From: Siphonodentalium dalli
Taxonomy: Eukaryota; Mollusca; Scaphopoda; Gadilida; Siphonodentaliidae
Direction of reading: 5' to 3'
DNA: 64,000 nt
Assembly (NCBI GenBank): GCA_032622095.1
Contig: CP136069.1
Coordinates: 69,031,319 to 69,095,318, forward strand
Shown: positions 11,642 through 22,974 of the stretch, in pieces
Numbering within the stretch: the first letter of the stretch is position 1
Layout: every line of letters begins with the position of its first letter
The notes under the pieces: model-generated
Told to the model about the DNA's origin: nothing
The model's database searches: none
What the model saw: only the letters and a program-made list of their open reading frames with translations
Made by a program: the position numbers and the translations under genes

Positions 11642-12904
11642 TAGTATCCACAATACATAAATATATTACATAAACAAATAATGATATTTTGCTAAAGCCC
11701 CTGTCACACTCAGGCCGGCGCTCTCACTGCGCTGCAAAAGTACCAAAGCGGCCACCTAAACGCACTAAGGTCTCCAAGAACCGATTGGTGACGCAGTGGA
11801 CACTGGCTACAACGGGCGAGGATCTCCATGGTCGCCCATAGGTGCCAGAGCGCCGCGCTTGTTTTATGCATGCACAAAACAAGCGCAGAGGCTCGGCGTT
11901 CTGGCCAGGACGTAGAACTGTCGCCGTGACAGCGCAAAGCAAAGCGCCAAGCGAGCGACGTGAGCGTTATGTGGACGTAGCAAGAGCGCATATTAGCTGC
12001 TCGTGATCGCAGCAAGAAATTAATCTTGTCTTTTTTGACTACAGTAAGCTTAATCAAATTCTCACTACGTGCCTTTCCCGTCTTTATCACGCTCAATGAG
12101 GCTCTGTCCAAAACTTATTGCGCTGTCATGGGGTGTTATGGACTGGTTCCCGCTCATCGAACGTCCACATTGTGTTGCCACTGCGACTCTGGCGCTAGCT
12201 TTACGCCCATGCGTTATACATGGCGTTCTTCCGGCGTTTACAGCAGGTTTACAGTACAATCCCACTTTGAAATGCGGTCTCCTCATACCACTGTCACACT
12301 CCGCTGCGATCAGGCTGGCTTTTGCTTTGAGTTGAAAAAGTATCAAAATACGAGTAACGCACAGTGGAAGCGCTGAAAATTGTCAGAAATTTTCAATCTG
12401 TTAAAACAAGAGAACCAATGTCAGAAATGGTAACGCGCTCAAGATCATATATTATAAACCCAAGAATGTAATTGTAGAATATAAAATATATTGGTTTTGC
12501 GAACCAGAATTCCGTTAAATAACAATAACAACCAGCACCTAATTAACGAACCGGTGGCCGACTCGACCGTCTCCGCCCACAACCGCGGTGGGCTGCATGA
12601 ATTTCTTTCATTTGTAATTGACATATAGTTTATCACAAACAAAAATATACATTACTCAACGTTGATTAACACAATGTTGAATTTCCCCAACTACATGCAC
12701 CTTTTACGGGACTCGGCCTCCAGCTCGCAGTTTGACTTTTAATCATCCCAAAAATTCCCATTCTATAAATAAAACTAATAAAACACCCATTGATAATGTC
12801 AGCCCGCACGCGAAAGAGAAACTCCCCACCAGTTATACATGCAGCGCGCGTGACAAGCTATGCTCCTATCCCGCTTATCACGTTTTCATCGCGCTCTGTG
12901 TACG

Positions 12905-13975
12905 CAGAGACGTGGCGACATGTATCACCCCCCCCCCCCCCAACTTTGGTCAAAATTTTCAACAGTTGGAAATTTCATACCTGCAAAAACATTAGTTGGA
13001 AATTTCACACCAACAATAGGTTGAAATGTTCTTGTAGTTTGATTTTCAAACAATTTATTGGGGGGGGGGGGAATTAATTGTTTTTGGACCAATTTTCCTA
13101 TTTTTGTCAAAATTTTGGACTGAAATGGTCATCAGTTGGAAATTGGGAGGTGACAGGTTGGAAATTTCCAACACTTGGAAATCTTGTGTCCTGGTCCCTC
13201 CCCCCGTGGCCAGTCAAAAACTGCTAGTTAATTTAAGAAAACAATATTCTCATACATTTGGTCAACATTGTCATTGGAATTGTCATCAGTTGTAAATTTT
13301 CCAACCTAAGTGGGGTGTCAGGTTTGAAATTTCCAACTCTAAGAATGCTTGACGCTAGTCTAGATGCTAGGATTTTGCGATTTTCTTGTTCAGATTACAA
13401 AATTTTCGCACACCGGGCCGAACCATGATCGGCCTGGTGTGTCATTGCCTCTCCCATGTGGCCAATACAAAAATGCTAATAAGTTTAACAATATTTTAAT
13501 TCATTTGGTCAAACTTGTGGTCATCAGTTGGAGAATTTTACAACCTAATGGGGGTATGGGGTTTGAAATGTCCAACACTATATAGAAAAGCTTTAGTTGA
13601 GGCCAGTCTGGATGCTAGGATTTGCGATTTTCTTGTTCGAATTTCAAAATTTTCTCACACCGGCCGAACAACAATGGTCAGCTCAGTGATGTCGTGGTCT
13701 CTTGCCCGTAGCCGTGTGCAATTGTATGGAGTTAGACCACTAGATATTAGGATTTATGCAATGTTTCAGGTTAAAATATCTGAATGTTCTCATACCAGGA
13801 ATATAGAACCATGGTTTATGAAGATATAGGATATTAGGCCTAAACACTAAGGTGCAAGGGGGGTGCAAATGGAAGTATGCAAAACTTGTGGTCGGTCTGA
13901 TTCTAATTGAAGGGGGTGCAGTTGGAATTTCCCAAGGTTGACACCCCCAACGGAAACCCTCTAGCCACGTCTCTG
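12905..13975. mobile_element. hAT-like non-autonomous element 1
   Basis: TIR CAGAGACGTGG at both ends and a perfect 8 bp target duplication TGTGTACG (12897-12904 and 13976-13983). The related copy at 28209-29993 retains the uninterrupted site. The 8 bp duplication and CAG-type ends fit hAT. The 1071 bp interior is a patchwork of TTGGAAATTTC repeats with a C-tract near the left end and a G-tract near 13061-13070. No transposase. Confidence 0.93.
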
Positions 13976-14233
13976 TGTGTACGACCCATTTCGTTCCTGC
14001 TTTGTCAGGTCTCACACGCTCTCACTGCGTTTCCTCCACGCCGTAAACGCTCTTAATGCGTTCAAGTCGTTGTCATTGCGTTGTTAGTACGCTTTGCGCT
14101 GTCATGGCGAAGGTAATACGCCTGGTCAGAACGCCGAACCTCTGCGCTTGTTTTGTGCATGCACAAAACAAGCGCGGCGCTCCGGCGCTCTGGAGCGACC
14201 ACAGAGACCCTCTCCCGTCATATCCAGTGTCCA

Positions 14234-15597
14234 TAGTCCAAGTCTTATGTACTAAAACCAGCTAAGATATTGGGATGGCGATTTGCTGTTTTTAGTCCAA
14301 GCCCGCTTGCATACCAATCCTATCACACGAGTTACGCCCACGATCTGTGGCGGGAATCTGTGGTGTATTTTACTCGATTTACCTAATGAATCAATACATG
14401 ATGCTATATACATCGGAAAGAGAGACATCTTATGGTCATAATGGTGTATAATAATCTAACTTTCATGTTAAATTACGCATAGAATATTCCGGTTTATTGT
14501 CACCAACATCGCTGTTTTTTCTGTTTGTTTACTTAACTGAAAGCCGAACTCAGGTTCTGAAGAACTTCGGCATTGTCCGGTGTTTGTTCTGAGTATTCTA
14601 GTTTCCGTTTCTATATATAGCGCGGGGTTTTCCGAACAAAATAGCGAAACCCGATCGCCGCAAAGTCCAGTTTCCAATGTGCTTTGAGAACAATTCCCGC
14701 ACTAAAAACTTAATGACATAATGGAGGATCAGAAAGGTAGTTTTGTTGACAATTTTCGCAAGCAACTTGTCAAAATTGGAGCAAATTAGAACTCTTGTGT
14801 CTGACTTGCCATGCGTGTGATTTTCATCCATGTGCATTTTGACTTTTGTGTTGATAAAATAATCGGAGAACCGAATCACACAGTTTCGAAATATAGTTCT
14901 TCCGTTTTAGTGGGACTTTTCAAACTTAAGGTTAAAAATTTATACAAATTTTGTTTGATTTTTTGTGTGCTTAACAAGAGCAGTATATTGCTCTGTTCGC
15001 TTAGTATATATCTTAATTTCGCTGAAGTCCACCAAATGTGGGAAATGTAGCACCATATTATTTATTCTAATGGTCGTTGTGTTTACACTGTTTTAAACTT
15101 TGAGAGGGTTGTAATTCCCCGTAATTTATTTAATGTATTACATTTATATCTTCAATGTTTAATTAATCTATTTATTTTTTATTTATTGACACACATAATT
15201 ACGATTACAATGGAGAATTCATCGTAATTTGCGTGGTCAGTCGAAAATCTACGGAATATTTTCAACGGAAAATGCCGAACACAGTTCGCGAGGTCAACTG
15301 AGTTCGCATACTTTTAAAAATTTGTAAACATTGCGGTAAATGTCTCTTTTCGCATTAAATTACCGCTTTCAATTCACAACTGATGTGGGTTTCAGATCAA
15401 ATAGCATGTCTTCTGCGGAAAATATCCGTTTATTGTCGCAATTGTGATATTTTATTTCATATAATTGTGGTTTTATTTGAGCGGGTCACAAACGCTTAAG
15501 TCGTGTCATAAGAATGCATGGGCCTGGAACTCGGACTAAAGACCGGCACCTCCATCCCAATATCTTAGCCGGTTTTAGTACGAGAAGACTTGGACTA
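14234..15597. mobile_element. hAT-like non-autonomous element 2
   Basis: TIRs start TAGTCCAAGTCTT, with a matching ~45 bp inverted region that includes CTAAGATATTGGGATGG. Perfect 8 bp target duplication AGTGTCCA at 14226-14233 and 15598-15605. The empty site is visible in the inverted partner element near 28630-28650. Interior of 1364 bp with no recognisable transposase; the minus-strand frames at 14468-14879 carry no motif. Confidence 0.93.
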
Positions 15598-17345
15598 AGT
15601 GTCCACTGCGTCACCAATACGTTCTTGGATACCTTACTGCGCTTTTCTTGGCGCTTTGATTATTTTTCAGCGCAATGCAAGCGCCGGCCTGATCGCAGCA
15701 GAGTGTGACAGTAGTTTAATCGGACAGGTAATTTATTGCGGAGTGTTGGGTATTTTCCCCACAACCTAAAAACTGACTATGACTGGAGAACGCAGGAGGC
15801 GCTATCTAAACTCTCCGCGCCCGCGCAGAGAGCGTTTTGCGAACTTATTGAGAACGTACTAGCATCACAATGACAGCGACTTGAACGCACTAAGAGCGTA
15901 AGACTTGACAAAGTATAGGAACGCAATAGGAGCATACTTTGTTTTAAAAGTTTGACAATTTTCTACAGTTTTCGGCGCTCCTCCTGCGTGTTAGTCATAT
16001 GTTGGTACTTTTGCAGCGCAGTGAGAGCGCCGGCCTGAGTGTGACAGGGGTTTAACTGACTTGGATATGAAATTATTTCAGTCAATGCATCATTGTTATT
16101 TTCATCAATAATATATAGTAATATCAACGGGAATATAATTCAGGAGCCGAGACCTTAAGTGTGTGTACAGCGGGCAGCGCAAAAGAAAGTGGCTTTCATC
16201 TTCTATTTCTTGCAGGTCGCACAGAGTACAAATTCGTTCATGAACTTTCTCATTTCGAAATCTGCCAGTTTCTATTCTCAGCGGAAGTATTGCGAAACGA
16301 AATTGAGCCAAGATCGATCGGTGAGATTTGTCAATGTCCATACTGATATATTTCTCAGTTTCAAAGATGTTCTTGTATAATCTGTAAGTTCGTAGCTTTG
16401 GGATATAGATAATTTTTTTCTAGCCAGTTATCTGCACGAATATGAGTGAGTTTCAATTCTAGATCGGAAACATTACATGTTTGTATATTTTCAAAGGTTG
16501 ATATCATTCCAGCTTCGGTAAGAATATATATCAGAGAAATTGGCGCTCCAACCATCTGATATTTCCACGAGATCCCGTAAGAAAACTTTTTTGACAAGTC
16601 GTTCATCCGACAATTTAATAAGATGGTTCCAAAGTCTAGCCATATTGATCCATCGGCGTAATCTACTTGTTTGGATACCAATTTCGCCTTCAATTTCTAA
16701 TAGCGGACAAAATCTATGGACGCCAAGGAAATACCTGAATGCTCTGTTTTAACCATGTCTATACGGGGGTATTTTCTGTATCCCCACCAGATGCATAATC
16801 CATAATTGGGCTAACACGGTTTTGGAAAATTTTACCAAAAGTTTTGAAGCATAATTATGTCCTTATATGTGTGTGAACATTTGATATGATGGCCCCGAGG
16901 GCGCTACCTGCTGACTTTGATAGAGTTTCAGCTGTCATATCGAAACTACCAAACTCATGGGAAATAACACCAAGATATTTATATTGATCAGTCATGTTTA
17001 CAGCTTGATTTTCGAAAATGAAACTATGATTAGTTCTTTGAATGTGTTTCTTTCTGAAATAGACAACTTTCTAAATTAACTGTCATGCGCCATTTTCTAC
17101 ACCAGTTTTGAACTGTTTTCAACATTGCTTGCAAATCAGTTTCTGACTAAGCCATTAAAGCAATGTCATTGGCATACATAAGTGAAGATATCTTGAATTC
17201 CTCTAGATTCACTCCAATTTCTAAATGTTTAATATCTGAAATAAGATCGTTAACGAATATGTTAAAAAGTGTCGTGGAAAGACTGTCGTCTTGTTTTACA
17301 CCAGTATATATAGGAGACTTCATTTGCCAGCCCGTCCCCCGTTTT

Positions 17346-18069
17346 GATTGAAATTTTCAACATTTCAGATAACTCAATTTTGTCAACGGAAAGTTGCGAT
17401 CCAACGCGTACCCCTATCGTTGCTTGTTTTTACACTAAATATTGATTGGAAAATTAAATTATCATGACAATAACGACATATTTTCGGCCTAAATCTTCAA
17501 ACAATAATATTTGTGTTACTACATGGACAAATTGTGGATGGAATCGTGAATCTAGTTGGAACCAATAATAAATTCACATAATTTGTGCTTTTCGTATTCC
17601 AAATACTAAAATTCTGGAAATAGAGAAAAATAGGGGAGCTTCAGTTTTTATTGAATTTCTCGGACATCGACCTTATCTTAATTATTATGGGTGTAAACAG
17701 AAAAAACGGAATGTATCCCTATGCACCACGTGTCAGCACGTTTTATGAATAATTATCATGAATAATGTGTTATCTTTTATAAGTAATTTCATTCATATGT
17801 AATGTGTATATAAACCGTAGCATATATGTGTGAAGTTAGCCTAATTGCTATGATAGAGAATCCAAACTGACGTCACATCGAGCAATTTAGTAAAACAGTT
17901 GAATTTCGAAAATTGAGAATGGCGGCCATCTTGGATTTCAAAATAGCGGGAAAAATTATCACGAACCAGATCACGTGACGGAGAAAATATATATAAACCG
18001 CTAACCATTATGACATCAAGATCCGAAGTGAAACTGAGGCTACATTTCGTGCACACAAATCTGAACTAG
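17346..18069. other. Unassigned interval with one GGCGGCCATCTTGG motif
   Basis: AT-rich, no gene recognised. Near 17918-17936 is an ATGGCGGCCATCTTGG motif like those in the foldback family further right. The minus-strand frame 17841-18056 shows no recognised domain. Confidence 0.5.
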
Positions 18070-18325
18070 GAGCCTACACTTAGTGTTGGACGATGATAAG
18101 TGTGTTTGGTCGTATAATGGTCGTGTTACCTATATATGGGACTAATATTTGTCCCAGCCTATACATTACAAGCAGATTCTTCTCAGAGTTCATTCATAAC
18201 ATATTGAAAGAGTCTCTAAATTCCGGATGCCCCGCTGTTGCATTTGTTCCCGAAAACTAAAACGAATGTTTTTTTCTCCCATCCAATTAGGTCACTTACC
18301 GCAGCCATGATTGTCTATACCGGGA
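18070..18325. repeat. Dispersed repeat copy (GGATGCCC family), uninterrupted
   Basis: Direct copy of 9638-9990 without the SINE-like insertion. It stops immediately before the putative helentron-like left end. Confidence 0.7.
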
Positions 18326-18359
18326 ACTAGCAGAGTCACCCGGCGTTGCCCAGGTTATA

Positions 18360-18797
18360 TTGAACTTATTACGCCACACCGTGGTGTTGCTTGGTACGCA
18401 GATTTTCATATTCTGTGGTCGTAATTTCGCTAAAATCCGGATTGAGAATCCGAAGCCGATTACGGGGGCGGGGCTAATTCCCGATTCTAGGTCAGATTTT
18501 GAAATCCACGTGGTCTCCGAAACTCTCTCCCAGCGTCAAACATCGCTCATGTATTTGACACAAGTATCATTTGTATCTTATATTTATAAAGTGCATGTTT
18601 GTTGTGAAAGTCATGTTTTTCTTCTATGTGTATATACACGGCACATAATTTGCTGCCAATCCGACTTAATCGCATCTTTTTTTCAAGTTAAAGTGTGTTT
18701 ATTGATGATGGCAAGCATATCTAAACATGACAGCTCAAGGCCTCCTGAATCAAATTCCGAAGATGTTGTGAAGAACACACGAAACTTGTCAGTTGAA
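18360..18797 (+). CDS. Open frame, uncertain; strong acceptor at ~18687
   Basis: A 153-codon frame starts at 18360, but its first two thirds look non-coding. Near 18670-18687 a T-rich tract ending TTTTTTTCAAG resembles a 3' splice site. After it the frame has a more protein-like composition (HDSSRPPESNSEDVVKNT) until about 18797, where a CAGGGACGTGGCGAC hAT-like end begins and takes over the rest of the frame. It may be an exon fragment of a captured or resident gene; no family recognised. Confidence 0.18.
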
Positions 18798-19430
18798 CAG
18801 GGACGTGGCGACAGGGGTTGATTGTGTGTCTCGACCCCCACCCCGAACTTTGGTACAATTTGCTAAGCTGTGCAGTCATTCATACGTGAGGAAAATCAGG
18901 ATTATTTTGACTAACTGTTTCAAATAATGATACGTACAAGCCAACAAACGCAACAAACAAACCCGATTTTAAATAAATACATATACAAACTTATGACTAA
19001 CTCGGGAGAGGGGGTGTCCAGTGATCTGTATATATATTCAACTTGTTTTGGTAGTCATGTTGCTTTGCCATTACTAGTTATTTATTTTTTCAGTGTAATA
19101 ACATATGGGAGAGGGGGTACCCTTAAGTGAGTCAGTACTTGTCCCCCAATTCCTTGTATGTATGAACAAATGTATGTGTTATATATCATGTGTTATCTAA
19201 ATTTGACATATATTTGAAATAAATATATCTAAACTAAACTTTGGTACATTCCAGCAGTCGGAAATTTCATGCATGACACAACATTAGTTGGACATTAATT
19301 TGACACCATATATAGGTTGGCATTGTTCTCATTGTTTGATTTTTTTCAACCAGTAAAAGATGGTAATTTTTCAATCTTAGTGTTTGTCAGATTGAATATT
19401 TCCAAGGGGAGCAAATTGAATTCTGCGAAC
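18798..19430. mobile_element. hAT-like relic related to 12905-13975
   Basis: Begins CAGGGACGTGGCGAC and continues with a C-rich stretch, AACTTTGGTAC and scattered ACATTAGTTGGA and CCATATATAGGTTGG pieces, as in element 12905-13975. The right terminus and target duplication are not visible. An AT-rich segment (about 18900-19215) interrupts it. Confidence 0.45.
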
Positions 19431-19439
19431 CTGTGAGAT

Positions 19440-20270
19440 TGATGTTTGGTTCAATGTCTATACAGAGACTATTGTGCAAAACGACTGCATTTAACGAAAC
19501 AAAACATGTTAAACATGAAATTGCTATAACTTTAAGACTAGATGATAGTACATACGTGTATCTGATAATCCATCGATACCATATAATCCTACTATTTCTT
19601 GAATAAGAAGAAACATTATAATAACGAACACAGCAGAAGACATATCCATGCAGGTTCATATGAATTCGGTCAATGGTGACGTCTCCGCCGAATTCGAAAT
19701 CGACATGGGTTCGGGCGGTATTTTAAGGATGGAATTATGAAATGGACATATGAAAGTGACAATCAACAATGATTCGCCATCAACCGAAGTGCTCCCCCAG
19801 CGTTACTATCAATAGCGTTATTATTTGGCTAATTTCAGTAATATTCTCCCAGTTTACATTCAATAAAACAAATTTGTCTCCGCATTTAAAATTCTTTGAT
19901 ATAGATCGTTTATATTCTGCAATAATTTGTACACAAGAGACGGATTCTTATGTTTTATTGTGTTTTTAAACTCTGAGGTGGCGAAATCTCGGTTTGTTTA
20001 CATTACGAACATTTGAGTCCGTAATCGGAATCCGAATCCCAATCGGATTACCACGAAATTGAGATTACGGTCTGTTCGTTTACTGATTCTGCCAATTTCT
20101 GGTCTGTTCTTTTGCCGAACCAAGTCGTACGGGGACCAATCTGTAATCTGAATCCAGAATCTGAATCGGATTTTAGCGAAATAACGCCTCTGGGCGACTG
20201 TATTATTATGGTTACCGATAGAGTCACGATAGTACAACAAAGATTAGCACATGTGTTTACGTCACCGGTG
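19440..20270. other. Unassigned; repeated AATCCGAATC-type inverted pieces
   Basis: No gene recognised. At 20010-20190 CGTAATCGGAATCCGAATC and its inverted relatives recur several times, with a relation to 18430-18480 (GCTAAAATCCGGATT). The minus-strand frame 19998-20240 is repeat-derived. Confidence 0.45.
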
Positions 20271-20274
20271 TACT

Positions 20275-21060
20275 TGTGGGGGCATGTTTCTATTATGAAG
20301 GTTCGCTATCCCGAAGGTCCGCTATTCCGAAGGTTCTCTATTCCGAAGGTTTTTGTTATTTTTAGGTTAATTCTATATTCTAAAGTATTGAGACTAATTT
20401 GAGAGGGTTCATTATCACAAAGATTCTTTTTACGGAGTGTGCGCTCACATTCGAACTGATCCTGCGCGCATACCGATACAGATACAGGAGGAAATAACTT
20501 AACTTAGAACATTAAATGTGATTTTGTTTTGTTTTCGCGGGTTTTATTGAGATTTAATGTCATTACGTGGGCCCATACTTTTGAATTCTTGGCATATAAT
20601 ATGAATGTTGTGGTATATTGTGGACCCTCCCGCATTGGGACATGACACAGGTACAGTTGACTTAAGTGATGTTCTGTGTGGGCTCCAATTTGGAGTTCAA
20701 TATTTTAAGGGCCAAATTTAGGATTTTATGGGCCCATACCTTTGAACTCTGGGCATATAATATGAATATTGGGGGCATGTCTCTATTCCGAAGGTTCACT
20801 ATCCAGAATGTCCACTATTCCGAAATTTCTCTGAATGTTTGCTATTCCGAAGGTTCACCAATCAGAAGGTTCGTTATTCCGAAGGTTCTGTATTCCGAAG
20901 GTTTTTGTTATTTTAATTCTATATTCTAAAGTATTGGGAGGGTTCATTATCACGAAGATTCTTTTTATGAAGGAAATAACTTAAAACATTAAATGTGATT
21001 TTGTTTTGTTTTCGCGGGTTTTCTTGAGTTTAATGTCATTACGTATGACTTTATTTCTCA
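20275..21060. repeat. Two direct copies of a ~280 bp module with a 16 bp minisatellite
   Basis: Modules at about 20280-20575 and 20765-21045 share GGCATGTYTCTATT, an array of GCTATTCCGAAGGTTC units, then TTCTATATTCTAAAGTATTG and GTTTTGTTTTCGCGGGTTTT. The second array has more 16 bp units. A GGGCCCATAC...GGCATATAATATGAA segment is also duplicated (about 20568 and 20728). Confidence 0.85.
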
Positions 21061-21064
21061 TTAA

Positions 21065-21525
21065 ATATTCACGCCAAGCAGCCCACACAATTGCTATGTT
21101 TCCATGCGATTTAATGTCATTACGTGTGACCTAATATCTCAATAATCTGAGGCAAGAGTACGCCTGCTAAAGGCGAATTATAACAGTGGGGCTATAACGC
21201 TCAATGAATACTGGGAACTATAACAAACTGCGCAGCAGAATATCGCTGATTAAACGAGTATGAGATGAGCCTAACTGCAATGGTGACCTTGTTTTTATAG
21301 GCCCACTTAATTTTCGAGTCATTCATTTTTGTTATAGTATATACGGTTTTAATAACAATTTATGCCATAAAATTTGAATAAATTACTATAATTCATCACC
21401 ATTTGAAACTCAGAATCCTTCTATCTCCTAGTTTGAAACACCTTTAAAATACCGCGACAAGTCGTGCGTCGTATATCTAGCAATTAGCAACTAACATGTC
21501 CTCTTCGGCTTTCCATAGATTTAAA
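21065..21525. other. No recognisable gene
   Basis: AT-rich linker between two repeat blocks; no supported feature. Confidence 0.4.
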
Positions 21526-21526
21526 C

Positions 21527-22030
21527 GTAATTTGATACTTATGGGTATTTGTGTCCGGGAAGTGTTTTGGACGGGTCAAATCGTGAGCCCGACCTGACCT
21601 TGACCTTTAAAACTGTCAATGCAAGGTCAATTTGGGTAAAACGGACAAATTTCGGCGAAATTTGATACCTAGGGATACTTTTTTCCGGGGAGTGTTTTGA
21701 ACGGGTCAAATCGTGACATCGGCGTGACCTTGACCTTCAATGTGGTCAATCAAAGGTCAAATCGGGTAAAACGGATGGATTTCGACGAAATTTTATACCT
21801 ATGGGTACTTTTGTCGGGGGAGTGTTTTGGACGGGTCAAATCATGACTCCGACCTTACCTTGACCTTCAAAATTGTTAATTAAAGGTCAAGTGGGGTAAA
21901 ACGGACGGATTTCGACGAAATTTGATACCTAGTGGTACTTTTCTCCGGGTGGGGGTGTTTTGGACGGGTCAAATCATGACCCTGACCTGACCTTGACTTT
22001 CGAAATAGTCAATTGAAGGTCAAATCGCGC
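21527..22030. repeat. ~122 bp tandem repeat, four copies
   Basis: Each unit runs TTTGATACCTA...GGGTACTT, GTGTTTTGGACGGGTCAAAT, a GACCTTGACCTT block, and AAAGGTCAA...GGGTAAAACGGA. Divergence between copies is moderate. The last unit leads directly into the stem-loop at 22058-22075. Confidence 0.93.
21595..21603 (-). promoter_or_regulatory. TGACCTTGA nuclear-receptor-type site, repeated
   Basis: TGACCTTGA reads TCAAGGTCA on the minus strand, the monomer site of ERR, SF-1 and FTZ-F1 nuclear receptors. It occurs at 21595-21603, 21725-21733 and 21988-21996, with a one-base variant TTACCTTGA in the third unit near 21855. AAAGGTCAA half-sites lie between them. Only the motif is seen; activity is not shown. 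Confidence 0.4.
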
Positions 22031-22057
22031 CTTTCGCCGGAAATCAGATGGGAAACA

Positions 22058-22075
22058 TCCCGGACGAAGTCGGGC
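22058..22075. other. Stem-loop at putative helentron-like 3' end
   Basis: CCCGGACGAAGTCGGGCC can pair CCCG(g)A with TCGGG around a short loop, about 10 bp before the proposed terminus ATCAGCTTGT. Confidence 0.4.
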
Positions 22076-22089
22076 CCATCAGCTTGTGT

Positions 22090-22960
22090 AATAAAGAAGA
22101 CAGTTTGAAGAAAGTAATGTATAACACGAGAAACGGGAAAACTTGAAATATAGAAGTATGCAAATTTCCCAGATAAAATTTGAAAGCTAGTTTATAGAAT
22201 AATTGTATTATAATTTATATTTATGGCTGATAATATGATCTTGGTGGCGTTACCATTTCTGACTATGGTTTTCTTGTCTTTAAGTGAATCTGTGTTGTGG
22301 AACTCGTTATTCTCTGTGAATGTTATTCCCTTTCGTTTGCACCCATTAATATCCATCACATTGCACGCCTCCTTAAAGATACGTTAAGCGTTGGCGGTAG
22401 GTATTGCTGTTAAAATAGTCATACCCGCTAAAACCGCCATAAACATAAAGAATATTATACAAACATTGTTCTTAGACCAATCATTAATATCGCGTAAATT
22501 GCATGTTATTTTCATATTAGTACTCTGTGTTATGTAAACAAACTACATGTAATGGAAACAAACAGTATACGTAAAGAGTATGCCATATATAGAAGCAAAA
22601 CGCTCATTAACGGGGAGAACTCACTAACTGAACTTTGGTAAAAAGTTGTTTACAACATGCCGGTACACCGTTTGCTAACCCTCGCCTCTCAAGATTTCTG
22701 TGTTAAATGGGTCACCGTGAATCACTCTTCTAATAAATCGCCACGGTGTTGAGTGTTTTGCTTATCGCTCACTATTTACGTGTTGTATATAAACAAACGT
22801 TCGGCTCAAACAAAGTGTGTTTTGTGGATAGTATCGCATCCATACTAGCATTATACTATACTATTAGTATATTCTTGAGGAATTTTTCATAATTTGTAAC
22901 TGTTATTTCTAAATTATAACATATAACGAAGGCCATCATCCTTGCCTTTAATTTCCAAAT
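22090..22960. repeat. Mostly unassigned; fragments of two dispersed families
   Basis: 22226-22290 is an inverted piece of the CAGAAATGGTAACGC sequence found in the Harbinger-like elements. 22365-22620 matches 42225-42480 (AAACCGCCA, AAACATAAAGAA, TGTTATGTAAACAAA). No gene recognised. Confidence 0.5.
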
Positions 22961-22974
22961 CGTTTGTGACATGA

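Larger units (their letters stand above)
11696..16052. mobile_element. PIF/Harbinger-like non-autonomous element, copy 1 (contains two hAT-like insertions)
   Basis: Nearly perfect ~49 bp TIRs beginning ARCCCCTGTCACACTCAGG, flanked by TAA at 11693-11695 and 16053-16055. A 3 bp TWA duplication is the rule for PIF/Harbinger. Removing the element rejoins the LINE reading frame exactly. Without its two insertions it is ~1.9 kb, collinear and inverted relative to 28209-29993. It contains diverged internal copies of its own end (about 12285-12315 and 15665-15715), so it is built from nested end fragments. Open frames within it (for example 11710-12376) show no transposase motifs. Confidence 0.9.
11113..17345 (-). 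pseudogene. LINE ORF2 relic split by two DNA-element insertions
   Basis: Minus-strand non-LTR reverse transcriptase, truncated at its 5' end near 17345. In order come a GVKQ...LSTTLFNIFVNDL block (about 17240-17310), the catalytic-box position at 17165-17176 reading YAND instead of YADD and followed within a few codons by a stop, then LQAMLKTVQNWCRKWRMTVN and a YKYLGV block. The C-terminal part has a CTLC...HFLLRC motif (about 16160-16250), as in many animal LINEs. The frame runs to 16055, jumps the Harbinger-like element, and resumes at 11692 to a TAA stop at 11666-11668. The 3' UTR continues past the palindromic MITE to an AATAAAAG signal and CTCTCTC tail near 11113-11130. Several frameshifts; inactive. 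The clade is not resolved (jockey/CR1-like at best). Confidence 0.88.
18326..22086. mobile_element. Possible helentron-like composite element
   Basis: The left end ACTAGCAGAG is followed by ACCCGGCGTTGCCCAGGT, which can form an imperfect stem. The right end has CCCGGACGAAGTCGGGCC, also a stem-loop, then ATCAGCTTGT. The termini are short imperfect inverted repeats (ACTAGC and GCTTGT), and a tandem repeat sits next to the right end, as in helentron-associated elements. No Rep/helicase is present, and the interior holds younger repeats. The pairing of the two ends is inference. Confidence 0.35.

Noticed and set aside
11710-12376. Overlapping frames on both strands as a transposase
   Set aside because: They lie in GC-rich inverted repeat sequence of the Harbinger-like element and show no DDE or DNA-binding motif.
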